Shown: positions 21,901 to 31,354 of the stretch, piece after piece
Numbering within the stretch: position 1 is the first letter of the stretch
Layout of the letters: the number at the start of each line of letters is the position of its first letter
NCBI RefSeq assembly: GCF_026151205.1
Contig: NC_087082.1
Location: 14,913,365-14,977,364, forward strand
Direction of reading: 5' to 3'
Source: Bolinopsis microptera
Taxonomy: Eukaryota; Ctenophora; Tentaculata; Lobata; Bolinopsidae
DNA length: 64,000 bases
Program-made: the position numbers and the translations under genes
The notes under the pieces: generated by a model
What the model was told of the DNA's origin: nothing
Databases searched by the model: none
The model's input: the letters and a program-made list of their open reading frames with translations, nothing else

Positions 21901-24900
21901 CGGTAAATGATTCCCCTATTGAAAGTGAAACGGTGCAATGAAGAGTTATCCTTTAACAATCGTATGTTTGGTCACAGCGTATCTTGAGTGCCGTCATGTC
22001 TACAACTTAACGATGAGTAGACTGTGTTTTTCATGACCTTTTGATATTTCAGGGGATCTTACTTCTTTGTTATCTATTGCTTATTCGCTATAACAAGCTT
22101 TATAATCACAATGTCAGTGATAACTGATACTCTGTATCATTCTGTATAATTCACGGTTGTTGGTCTCCAGTGCAAAAAATCGAACCTTCTGTATAAAGAC
22201 AAAATGGTGCGTGATCACTCACGCGTTATTGCTCCATTTTTTAATTCTAATCCATATCAGATTTGTGAAAGTAAACTTAAAGTCCACTTTTTCAGCACGA
22301 CAGAATGCTGCCTAACCTGACAGTTTGGGAGACACTAATGTTCGTGTCACACTTTACTCTTAACGAGAACGAGTCCTCCAAAGAAGAGCGGGTTAGTTTC
22401 AACTATTCAACGTATCAACTATCAACTGTCGGCGGTTTTAACAGCCCGTCGATTTGTTGATCAAAGCAAAGACTCAATATAATACTCACGGTTAAAACTA
22501 TTCTTTATAGTCAGGCTCCCATTTGAAGACATAATATGTATAATAAAGAGAGTTAACAGTTTAATAATCATTACTTTACCATGTTTATAATATCCCCAAC
22601 TAACCCCTCCCTTCCCCCTCCAAGGTACAGACAGTGATAGACAGACTAGGCTTATCCCACGTGACTGATACACGTGTTGGTAACGAGCACACACGTGGCC
22701 TCAGTGGTGGTGAGAGACGGAGGGTTTCCATTGGTATCCAACTCGTCAACGCTCCTAGTAAGTGTAAAATCCGGATTGGATTATTGTTTATGAGTCGCAT
22801 TGTTGTAATGTATTCTGTGTAAAATTATCTTTATCCCGGTTACTGCGACAAGTAAAAATTTTAATACTTTCAACACTACTATATATAACAAATAATTTGT
22901 GATCATGAATACGATGTAGTTACATTGAAACGTCGAGTAAACTCCTTTTCCTAATAAGAGCATTTTTACTTGTCGCAGTAACCGGGATAAAGATAATTTT
23001 ACACAGAATACGCTCCAAGTAAGCACGTGTTCTCAATTTCAGAACTAAAATTATCTGTTTATTATTTTGGGTAGATTGTTTTGTAATATGTACTTTTATT
23101 TGGTTTCACCGAATGTAAGAAATATTTTAGAAATCTTTAAAATAAAAAATATTATAATATTATCATGGAAATGTCGACCAACAGCTGCTGTTTAAAGATG
23201 ATTTTGAAAAAAATTTTGTAATCAGTATCGCGTATTTTGAAAGATTCTGTTCAAACCGAAGTCACAGGTGGTTTTGATCATGAATTCGATTTCGCTAGTC
23301 TTCAAGTTTGAGCCTAAACAATAGATTTTATCTTGTTCATTCCAGCCTTAATGTTATAACAAAACTTTAAACATAGCACGACTTTGGAAAATATCATTAA
23401 CGTTTAGGTGTAACTTCACAAGTTCAGCGCTGAAAACGCACCAGAGCTTTTCAAACAATCTAATCTCAAAACCAAACCATTGTCCAAACTTCCTGACGTA
23501 ACACCGTATTTCAACTTAACAAAGTATAAATACAGGATCAGGAGTGGAAGAATAACCATAATCCACTTGTTGTAACCATGAAGCTGCTGATCTCACTAGC
23601 CGTCCTCCTTGCTGTTTCCCTCGCATCGGAAGATGGAGATGCTCCCTCACAGGACCTAACCTCCTCCCAAATCAAGAACCTCCTCTCCAAAGCTACCCTG
23701 TACAACAGTCAAGGACGACAAGTATCACTCGACAGTCTGCGAGGCAAGTACATTGGTCTCTACTTCTCCGGATACTGGTGCTCTCCTTGCAGGAAGATGA
23801 CTCCCGTTCTGACTCAAGTCAGGGAGAAACAAAAGAGCAGGTTCGAGATCATCTGGATTACACGTGACCACTCCGAGACGGAAGCTAACAACTACTTCAG
23901 GAAGATGTCGTGGCTGAGACTACCTTTCAACGAGGCAAGGAGTATTGGTAATGAGCTGTTCAGGGCGGTCAGACAGAGATACATTCCCACTCTTACCATG
24001 CTGGATCCTAACTTCAACGTTATCAACTACAATGCAAGGAGCCAGATTGAGCGGGATAGCTCCGGAAGAAACTTCCCTTGGAGAAGTTAGACATGCTAGC
24101 AAGAAAACTGAATTTTTTAATTGTATCCTATTTAGATTGTTTTAGCTTGTAAGTCTCAATTCTCTGTTTTTCTTAGAATTATGTTCCGTTTGAACGAACT
24201 TCCGTGTCCGTTTTCAAACTCTGGTTTGTAGAATACTGCCTATAGTCCGAGCCTATATCGTGCCGTGTTATTTTTAAAAGTGGGATGTGGCACTATAAAC
24301 TATCGCCAGAATTGTGATAGTTCGATCAACTTTAAAAAAATTTTATTCTTTAAAAAGGTGTTATCGGCATCACGTACTGTGTCAAGATCTTTTCAGATCA
24401 GGTTCACAGATTCATGGATTCGATTTAGTCGTCAAATTGGGACAATAGATTTTATCTTTTTCATTGGACCGTTAAAACTGCTCTTTAAAAGTTGGAACTT
24501 CTTTGGAAAATTTCGTTCACCTTAAGGTGCGACTTCACTGGTAAGATAACTTCAGAGGTGTCAGGTGCGGCCCCGAAAACGCATCGAAACTCATCGGGGC
24601 ATTTCAACCAATCTAATCTAATAGCAGAACCATTGTCCGCATTGTCTGACTTACCGTCGCATCTTATCTCAAATAGGTATATAAAAAGAAGTGGAACTCA
24701 GTTCCTGACCACAATCCCGCATCTCACTAGAACCATGCAGCTGTTAATCTCACTAGCCGGCCTCTTGGCTGTTTCTCTCGCATCTGAAGACTCTTCCGAG
24801 CAACTACCAGAATGGACCCCCACCACCCGGATCTACAAGATCCTCTCTAGAGCAACCCTGTACAATAAGGAGGGGCAGCAGGTTTCCTCTCTAGAGCAAC

Positions 24901-26420
24901 CCTGTACAATAAGGAGGGGCAGCAGGTTTCCTCTCGAGCAACCCTGTACAATAAGGAGGGGCAGCAGGTTTCCTCTCTAGAGCAACCCTGTACAATAAGG
25001 AGGGGCAGCAGGTTTCCTCTCTAGAGCAACCCTGTACAATAAGGAGGGGCAGCAGGTTTCCTCTCTAGAGCAACCCTGTACAATAAGGAGGGGCAGCAGG
25101 TTTCCTCTCTAGAGCAACCCTGTACAATAAGGAGGGGCAGCAGGTTTCCTCTCTAGAGCTACCCTGTACAATAAGGAGGGGCAGCAGGTTTCCTCTCTAG
25201 AGCAACCCTGTACAATAAGGAGGGGCAGCAGGTTTCCTCTCTAGAGCAACCCTGTACAATAAGGAGGGGCAGCAGGTTTCCTCTCTAGAGCAACCCTGTA
25301 CAATAAGGAGGGGCAGCAGGTTTCCTCTCTAGAGCAACCCTGTACAATAAGGAGGGGCAGCAGGTTTCCTCTCTAGAGCAACCCTGTACAATAAGGAGGG
25401 GCAGCAGGTTTCCTCTCTAGAGCAACCCTGTACAATAAGGAGGGGCAGCAGGTTTCCTCTCTAGAGCAACCCTGTACAATAAGGAGGGGCAGCAGGTTTC
25501 CTCTCTAGAGCTACCCTGTACAATAAGGAGGGGCAGCAGGTTTCGCTGGACAGTCTGAGGGCCAACTATATCGGACTCTACTTCTCGGGTTCCTGGTGCG
25601 CTCCCTGCAACAAGATGACTCCTGTGCTAGCCGGATTAAAGGAGAAATTATACAAGAGAAAATTCGAGATCATCTGGATCTCACGTGACCGTTCCGAGGA
25701 GGAAGCTGACGAATACTTCAAGGAGATGTCCTGGCTGAGACTGCCGTACAATGAGACAGGAACCATTGGTGCTGAGCTATTTAAGGAGGTCGGAGAGAAA
25801 CATATCCCGACTCTTGCCATGCTGGATGGTATCTACCAGTTTATCAACACCAACGCAAGGAGCCAAATCGAGCAAGACCCTGAAGGCAGAAACTTTCCTT
25901 GGTGGTGGATCCCATCATAAACATGTTTGCTTTGATAATACGAAATTTGAAATTAAAGAATTTATTGTAGTGTAACATCTCTGTTTATCTTTGTTATACA
26001 CATTTTGCAATCAAAGATGCAAGTATATAGTAGAAGTAGAAGTACAGTAAAACCACGATTCACCGCGCCCCCATTCACCACAAACCCCATGTTACCACGG
26101 TCATTACTGTCACCAAAATTATCACTCAACAATAAAACCCATTATGTGATCAATCAAAACCCCGATTTACTGCGCCTATGCCATTTTTCCCGAACTCCGC
26201 GGTAAATCGGGTTTTACTGTAGTAGGAAGAATGAAATCTGATAACAAAACCATTTCTTTCTGACTAATCGTGTCTTCCCTTACTTCGCTTCCCACTTGAA
26301 AATTAGAAGTTCTGAATTAAAATAGAAGAACGTTGGGACGTTCTGGTCACATCCCTCCTATCACAAAAGTGACATATCTTGCTAAGAACACAAAGAGATT
26401 GGTGGCGAAATCGGGGGAAC

Positions 26421-26496
<76 letters not shown>

Positions 26497-28190
26497 CCCC
26501 CCTGAAACCCACAGAACCACCCCTGTTACCGCATTTACCAGGTGTTTTACTGTTGGACGAGCCGACAACAGGTCTTGACTCGTTTGCAGCACACAACTTA
26601 GTCCTGCTACTGAAGAGAATTGCTGGGTACGGGGTGACAATCCTTATCACTATCCATCAGGTGAATTAAACTGCTCACATGTTTAGGGTGACCCAAAATT
26701 AGCTTATTAATTAATGTTAAATCTCCAAATTTTTATCATCTAGAAACTAACGTTGGGGTTTTGGGCTACGGTATACGGATTTAACAGATTCTAAAGGAGT
26801 AATATAAAGCACACTAATCACTCTACCCGATCTAACATTTAACTCCTCAGCCCCGATCTGACATGTTCAGACTATTTGATGGCATCACTATTCTATCCTC
26901 CGGACAGCTAGTGTACAGCGGTCCTGCTCGTGCTATGGTGCAACACTTCAACTCTCTGGGGTATCCCTGTCCTCTGTACGCTAATCCTCTTGATCATTAC
27001 GTGGATCTGGGTACTATTGATTACAGGTAACTCTCTTTCTCTTCTCTTCACAGGTAACTCTCTTTCTCTTTCTTTTTTAATATTGCTAACCTTACATGTT
27101 ACCTGGTCCTTTTATTTATGTGCTGGATTTGATATTAGATGCAATGATAGAAATTTAGGTTTAAAATAGCTGAAAAATATATCCCAAGGGAGAAAATGAA
27201 CGATACATTTTAAGCACACATCTCTTTAAGTCTTTACCCTATATTTATATATACCCTCCCCAGGAGTGAGTCGACCCAGCTGAAGACATCAGACTCGGTA
27301 GACTCGCTGAAGAAGAGCTTCATGGAGAGTGCGATCCACAGTGAGACTCTACAACAGATACACTACTGGAAGTCAGGGCCCCGGGAGAATGTTGTGTTTT
27401 ACCGGACCAAGGCTAACAAACACGAGATAATGAGACGTATGATCCAGTGAGTTGGGGGGTGTCAGGACTCAGGAGGGGTCGTTTTGGGTGATGCTTTTTA
27501 GAATATCCTATAATTGAAAATGGCTATCGTGCAAGTTTTGGTGGTTTCAGAATTGCTGTCGGAGGCTTTCGTTATGTTTTGATTGGACTATAATATTTAT
27601 CTTATCAATCTGATATTATTGTTAAAACCCCGCTTTATTTCAGGAGACTACAGCTGAATCTGAGTCGGGATAGTTCTGCTCTTACCATGAGACTTAGTCA
27701 GCTCTTCCTGTTCGGGTTCTTCATGTTCGCTTTCTTCTTCCGCATTGGCTCAAACCAGAACTCCATGCAAGACAGAGTGGGATTCTTGTACGAAATCAGC
27801 TGCGGTCCCATATTTATTGGTAAGATATCATCCACTTATATCCTTAAATGCAAGTGATTTTTATTAATGTTACTGTTCCATCGATTTCCTCGAAATAAAG
27901 AAACTGTTCGCCTCACTATTTGGTTCTCTATTTGGTTCTCTATTTAGTTCACTATTTAGTTCACTATTAAGTTCACTATTTGGTTCATTATCTTGTCCAA
28001 TTATTCACATTTACACGACCCCTGCAGGAATGTTTAACGCTATCGCCCTGTTCCCAACTATGCGAGATATGCACTACAGGGAGTCACGTGATGGGTTCTA
28101 CAACAGCTGGATGTTCCTCTGTACTTACTTCGCTCATATTATCCCCTTTGCTATGTTAGCCAGTGTTATCTTCGCTACTTTCACCTACTG
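18940..28190 (+). CDS. ABCG5: ABCG5-like half-transporter, 3' part lost at the gap
   Basis: Ten exons with matching phases: 18940-18975, 19301-19514, 19680-19816, 22296-22391, 22625-22757, 26542-26660, 26851-27026, 27264-27446, 27644-27819 and 28028-28190. They encode 477 aa. The nucleotide-binding domain has Walker [14 protein letters not shown] (split by intron 2), Q-loop SGYVLQHD, signature [10 protein letters not shown], Walker [14 protein letters not shown] and H-loop ITIHQPRSDM. The linker and TM region ([36 protein letters not shown]) follow vertebrate ABCG5 closely. ABCG5 works with ABCG8 as a plasma-membrane sterol exporter; no ABCG8 is present here. Exon 10 ends in phase 2 (TG|GTTAGT), and the remaining TM helices would follow but a minisatellite and 100 Ns intervene. 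Introns 3 and 5 hold other genes. Confidence 0.92.
19997..20656 (-). CDS. PH plus Btk-type zinc-finger protein, antisense in ABCG5 intron 3
   Basis: The minus-strand frame is open from 20734, but the first ATG is at 20656, giving 219 aa. The 26 upstream codons ([18 protein letters not shown]...) may belong to a longer or spliced N-terminus. A PH domain covers [20 protein letters not shown] to the conserved Trp of [14 protein letters not shown] Btk motif follows at once: H-X10-CC-X9-C in [17 protein letters not shown]...GCKGA. This PH-Btk pair occurs in Tec kinases and the GAP1/RASA family and binds phosphoinositides with a structural zinc. No SH3, SH2, kinase or RasGAP domain follows; the protein ends in an acidic tail ([13 protein letters not shown]). 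It is either a free-standing adaptor or a truncated retrocopy. No intron is evident. Confidence 0.78.
   Translation of the reverse strand: MGTLETPTLTGTLYKKCEGSLRFKERWCKLFASSLQVYSGDGRKMKMAVPVRNIVVCERVEKDLIERENVMQIVSEQTVRKGKSLRINSLRGTTTDKTRPTFLYLSADYNIDQWVNTISRMVEKSVDNRQHTKLYTVYHRGVYSGGRWNCCHKTSIQDEGCKGATLSVAKQLSLSTNNLNKLGSSSLTLENIPPMEVVEEEPEKHMFDEDDPWGDDSIF
22811..23010. mobile_element. 200-bp MITE with 49-bp near-perfect TIRs in ABCG5 intron 5
   Basis: TATTCTGTGTAAAATTATCT begins at 22811 and its inverted copy ends at 23010. The arms extend to about 49 bp each, including CCCGGTTACTGCGACAAG. It is non-coding, and no clear target duplication was seen. Confidence 0.8.
23525..23532 (+). promoter_or_regulatory. 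TATA box of first thioredoxin-like gene
   Basis: TATAAATA, 53 bp before the ATG at 23578. The paralog downstream has a TATA element at nearly the same distance (57 bp), which supports both as core promoters internal to the ABCG5 intron. Confidence 0.65.
23578..24090 (+). CDS. Secreted thioredoxin-fold (nucleoredoxin/tryparedoxin-like) protein
   Basis: An intronless 170-aa frame. The signal peptide [17 protein letters not shown] is followed by a thioredoxin-like domain beginning [20 protein letters not shown]. The active site is W67-C68-S69-P70-C71 in [15 protein letters not shown], the WCxPC pattern of nucleoredoxin and tryparedoxin. [19 protein letters not shown] and the cis-Pro region [10 protein letters not shown] follow the same family order. 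It is predicted to reduce or rearrange disulfides in the secretory route or outside the cell. It is nested in ABCG5 intron 5 on the same strand, with its own TATA box. A diverged tandem copy follows 640 bp downstream. Confidence 0.85.
   Translation: MKLLISLAVLLAVSLASEDGDAPSQDLTSSQIKNLLSKATLYNSQGRQVSLDSLRGKYIGLYFSGYWCSPCRKMTPVLTQVREKQKSRFEIIWITRDHSETEANNYFRKMSWLRLPFNEARSIGNELFRAVRQRYIPTLTMLDPNFNVINYNARSQIERDSSGRNFPWRS
24678..24686 (+). promoter_or_regulatory. TATA box of second thioredoxin-like gene
   Basis: TATATAAAA, 57 bp before the ATG at 24735, matching the arrangement of the upstream paralog. Confidence 0.6.
24735..25920 (+). pseudogene. Second secreted thioredoxin-like gene, split by a coding minisatellite
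   Basis: The 5' part encodes a signal peptide ([19 protein letters not shown]) and reads [20 protein letters not shown], then enters sixteen copies of a 44-bp repeat. Because 44 is not a multiple of 3, the frame shifts and stops at 24978-24980. After the array the thioredoxin domain resumes in another frame: [20 protein letters not shown], active site [32 protein letters not shown], ending at TAA 25920. Removing the fifteen extra copies would reconnect the two halves in frame, so the array arose inside the gene. This copy should not make a full protein as sequenced. The core domain itself has no stops, suggesting recent inactivation, allelic variation in copy number, or an array assembly problem. 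Confidence 0.8.
24843..25544. repeat. 44-bp minisatellite, 16 copies
   Basis: Copies start at 24843, 24887, 24931 and 24973 and then every 44 bp to 25501. All are nearly identical (CTCTCTAGAGCAACCCTGTA start). The third is 42 bp (CTCTCGAG, lacking 2 bp). Copies at 25149 and 25501 have AGCTACC instead of AGCAACC. The unit derives from codons for [13 protein letters not shown]. Confidence 0.95.
26043..26221. mobile_element. Tc1/mariner- or pogo-like MITE, about 179 bp
   Basis: Ends are inverted: TACAGTAAAACCACGATTCA at the left, and the reverse complement of TACAGTAAAACCCGATTTAC at the right. TA at both borders fits TA target duplication. It is non-coding and lies in ABCG5 intron 5. Confidence 0.75.
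26422..26494. repeat. 73-bp homopolymer C tract
   Basis: An unbroken run of C, 47 bp before the acceptor of ABCG5 exon 6. The Pro- and Gly-rich frames across it are artefacts. Exact length is likely unreliable. Confidence 0.9.
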
Positions 28191-28216
28191 GTTAGTAGTG
28201 GAATGTGAGGGAAGGA

Positions 28217-28436
28217 GGGAGTGTGACGTCACGTGAGGGAGTGTGGCGTCACGTGAGGGAGTGTGACGTCACGTGAGGGAGTGTGACGTCACGTGAGGGA
28301 GTGTGACGTCACGTGAGGGAGTGTGACGTCACGTGAGGGAGTGTGACGTCACGTGAGGGAGTGTGACGTCACGTGAGGGAGTGTTACGTCACGTGAGGGA
28401 GTGTGACGTCACGTGAGGGAGTGTGACGTCACGTGA
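28217..28436. repeat. 20-bp minisatellite carrying CRE and E-box sites
   Basis: The unit GTGTGACGTCACGTGAGGGA is repeated from 28221 eleven times until the Ns. Each unit contains TGACGTCA and an overlapping CACGTG palindrome. Two units have one substitution. It lies in the intron after ABCG5 exon 10. Confidence 0.95.
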
Positions 28437-28536
28437 NNNNNNNNNNNNNNNNNNNNNNNNNNNNNNNNNNNNNNNNNNNNNNNNNNNNNNNNNNNNNNNN
28501 NNNNNNNNNNNNNNNNNNNNNNNNNNNNNNNNNNNN
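28437..28536. other. Assembly gap (100 N)
   Basis: Exactly 100 Ns, the usual placeholder for unknown size. The 3' exons of the ABCG5-like gene should lie beyond it, but the sequence on the right is dispersed repeat. Confidence 0.98.
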
Positions 28537-28740
28537 AAAATTCGGTAAAAAACCCAAAATCGCCATATTCAGGTGCCTTAAAAACCATGGTAAAATTGAG
28601 TTAGAGATCTGAAACTTTGCAGGGCGTCTAGACGTTGACAAAATCGACTGCAAAAAAAGTTTAAAGTTTCAGGAGCATCGGAAAATGGGTTTTCTAGAAC
28701 CCCTGTTTTACGACAGATTGTCGTGATATATACTTTTGTT
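28537..28740. repeat. Dispersed repeat X (third copy)
   Basis: The block starting AAATTCGGTAAAAAACCCAA and ending near CCCCTGTTTTACGACAGATT also occurs at about 33678-33865 and 34200-34388. It has no coding signal. Confidence 0.85.
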
Positions 28741-29063
28741 TGTTGGGGACTGGCCCGTGGTACCAGCCAATGTTTACTCAAAAAATATATATAACATCAA
28801 TGATAATAAGAAATTCATCCCCGTGGGGCACATGCATAAATATAAAATGTAAATGCAAGGAAGGTTTATAACTTAAAGTTTTATTTTCCAATGGTTAGTA
28901 GGTAAAGATTAAAAAAGTAAAACAAGACTGAGCACTTCAAAATTTGTAGAATTTGTAACTTGATTTGAAATACGCGGCGATAATATAAAATGTCCAATGT
29001 TGGCAGTGTAATTTATGAGATATGCGACGTATATTGAGTGATGCATAAGTGTGTGCATATAAT

Positions 29064-29801
29064 CTAAGATGTAGAGACAAGGTTATTATCGGCATTTCGG
29101 TTTATGTTACGCTTTGATTTTCTTAGTCCTGTTATACAAAATAACATGAAATTAGGCCATTCGTCTTCGATGTTTTCATTTTGCTGATCGATGAGCATAG
29201 TTTTTATACAAGTTTTGTAAATGTTCAGGTTAAATAGACTAGGCGGGGAAGTTGCTGCAACATTATATCGGTTTATTGCTAATAATGGACCTTTAAAAAA
29301 TACTGAGTTGTTGTATGGGTGTTGACCATACTTTTCTGACCATTGTGTAGTGAGAATAGAATCCAGGTTAGTATTAAATAATGGTGCGCTTTTGGGAATT
29401 GTTTTCTTGAGAGACAATGGTACTAGATTAGGAAAGTTTTTCAATTTATGCATTAAAATGAGTGCGTTCTTTACAATGATACTGTGTACTGTCAATATTT
29501 TATGTGAATAAAAGCCAGACTTGGTACTTGCTGGGGGGATACCGTCCTTGTACCAGTAATTGACGAAACCAGGTAATACTGCTCGAAGGCCCATTTTCTG
29601 TTTTACAAAAAGTGATTCAATATGAGACTTGGCAGCAAAACCCCAGATATACAGATATACATATATTTGACCAAAACCCATAATCATGGGTAGAGTGAAC
29701 CGCTGCCAGTGTCTCTCTTTTCCAAACAAAAGGAAATGATAGGAACCGTCCGCAAATGCAAATTGATACCGAGAATGAAATCGGTCGCTCGCTTTTCCCA
29801 T
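29064..29801 (-). pseudogene. LINE reverse-transcriptase C-terminal remnant
   Basis: This 245-aa minus frame has the character of the region downstream of the RT in non-LTR elements of cnidarians: SHIESLFVKQKMGLRAVLPG, FYSHKILTVHSIIVKNALIL, LFNTNLDSILTTQWSEKYG, VFFKGPLLAINRY. No RT catalytic motif (YxDD) is present. Its first 40 or so codons come from one arm of the foldback repeat described at 35,764 and 39,623, so the frame is a chance fusion. Function is not expected. Confidence 0.6.
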
Positions 29802-29810
29802 TCATTAAGC
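29672..29810. repeat. Solo arm of the foldback element family
   Basis: CCAAAACCCATAATCATGGG and the following 130 bp match the arms of the foldback elements at 35,764-36,276 and 39,623-40,134. Only one arm is present here. Confidence 0.75.
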
Positions 29811-29895
29811 TTTATTACAATTCGTAAGCCGAAACATATTTATTTACTCCTACAGCTCATCTTATACAGGGTGAGTTGAAAATAGTGTGTAGAAT

Positions 29896-30190
29896 CAGTG
29901 GCGTAACGTTGCCTGTTAGTGTTGGCGCCCCCTGCCGAAAAAAGCGCCCCCCCTGTTGGCGCCCCCTCCCCTTTTGGTGCCCCTCCCAAAAATTGAACAA
30001 ATTAGGTGATTTTAAAGAATACGCCGGTAAAATCTCTAAAAAAGTGTGTATCTAGAGCAAAACGCGCAGTTTTGCTAGTACTTTAGTTAAGTTTTCGAAA
30101 TTGTCCCACATTCAAACGACGATTTGGCGCCCCCCTAAGACGGCGCCCCCCTGCACAGCGGGGTCAGCAGGGCCTTTCGTTACGCCACTG
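29896..30190. mobile_element. hAT-like MITE, 295 bp, exact 8-bp target duplication
   Basis: TIRs are CAGTGGCGTAACG at 29896 and the inverted copy CGTTACGCCACTG ending at 30190. TGTAGAAT flanks both sides (29888-29895 and 30191-30198). An 8-bp duplication with a CAG-starting TIR is the hAT pattern. The interior is rich in GGCGCCCCC. Confidence 0.88.
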
Positions 30191-30198
30191 TGTAGAAT

Positions 30199-31354
30199 GT
30201 AAAAATCGATAGTTTTTTATGAAGGAGCAAATTTTGTATACCTCATATTCACGCAACCGCTGCAAAACAGAAAGACCACTGCTCGAGAAGGTGAAGGTTA
30301 TCAGGTTTCAGTGTGGCTAGGTCCAAATGGAATGGAAATCAGAGCACAACGAGGTTTCATCCCGTTCTGCTCCATTTTTGCGGCAAGAAGAGAGATTGAT
30401 CCGGTTAGGTATAATCATAGCTTTCCCACAAAATCAATCACGGGGTATAGCAAGCGCTAAAAAGAAAGATATAGTTCAACAACTTTGTACTTGTAGACTT
30501 ATGAGTTATGAGCCCCCGATTTGTTCGTCAAGTTTTAAATATAAATAGATATATTCTCGATAGTATTGCCTGAATAAATAGTATCTGGAGAGAAGATTTG
30601 TAGGATACAATACTTGAGTAGGAACAGTGTGCCTCGTGACGTGTAAAGCTGTAGGTACTTCGCACGACAATAGCTGGATAACCCAATATTGTTCACACAC
30701 GTTTCGTGTACCTTCTTAGCTTATCAATTACACTGAATGGGATATTGACTTTGAGTAGGGAATGCTAGGACATGATTAGATCTTGTGATATAAAGTAAGA
30801 ATAGCTCATCGCATGTAATACTCAACAAGGTAGTATATTTTTACTACAAGCCTACAGGAAAAATGTTTCATCCTTTTATTTTGTGCTCGATACTCGGCCT
30901 GGGTCAGCTGCCTTATAAGCTTACACTCTTATAGAGCGAAACATATCTATTCATTTCTATAGCTCATCTTATATATAAGATATATATACCTCATATTCAC
31001 GCTGTTTCCAATCTACCTTTTTGTTCGTATTGATTCGTGATCGAAGGGACAGTTTCAATATTCCGTATTATTACAATCTGTTCCTGACCATACATTTTTC
31101 TTGTACGATTTTAAAGCTTTTTTCGAGTATGAGTGTTGTGCCTTATACCCATTTTTATCTATATAAATTTTTTTTTTCATTCGTGAAATTGTAACGCGGT
31201 TAATTTTTAAGATTTTATTTTTATAGCTTTCTCTCGATTTTTAGAGTTCTGATCGTCTTTATGAATTGTTGTATTACCAAGATGAGTTCGTTAGTGTTCT
31301 CCTTGGTCATTTCATGTTTAATTCCTGTTTAATAGTTTAATTCCCCGCAGAACA
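30199..31354. other. AT-rich upstream region of the GPCR gene
   Basis: No gene is supported. A 40-bp block (GAAACATAT.TATT..TT.CT...) at 30938 resembles 29833-29875, and CCTCATATTCACGC occurs at 30241 and near 30993, so part of this is old duplicated sequence. A splice-acceptor-like CCCCGCAG lies 4 nt before the GPCR start. Confidence 0.4.

Noticed and set aside
24843-25544. 44-bp repeat array as a CRISPR array
   Set aside because: Units are directly adjacent without unique spacers, the genome is eukaryotic, and the unit is coding-derived.
26303-26669. Proline- and glycine-rich frames across the poly-C tract
   Set aside because: They are translations of a homopolymer; only the last 40 codons on the plus strand are real ABCG5 exon 6.
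28217-28436. 20-bp repeats as CRISPR or telomere
   Set aside because: No spacers and no telomeric unit; it is a simple minisatellite.
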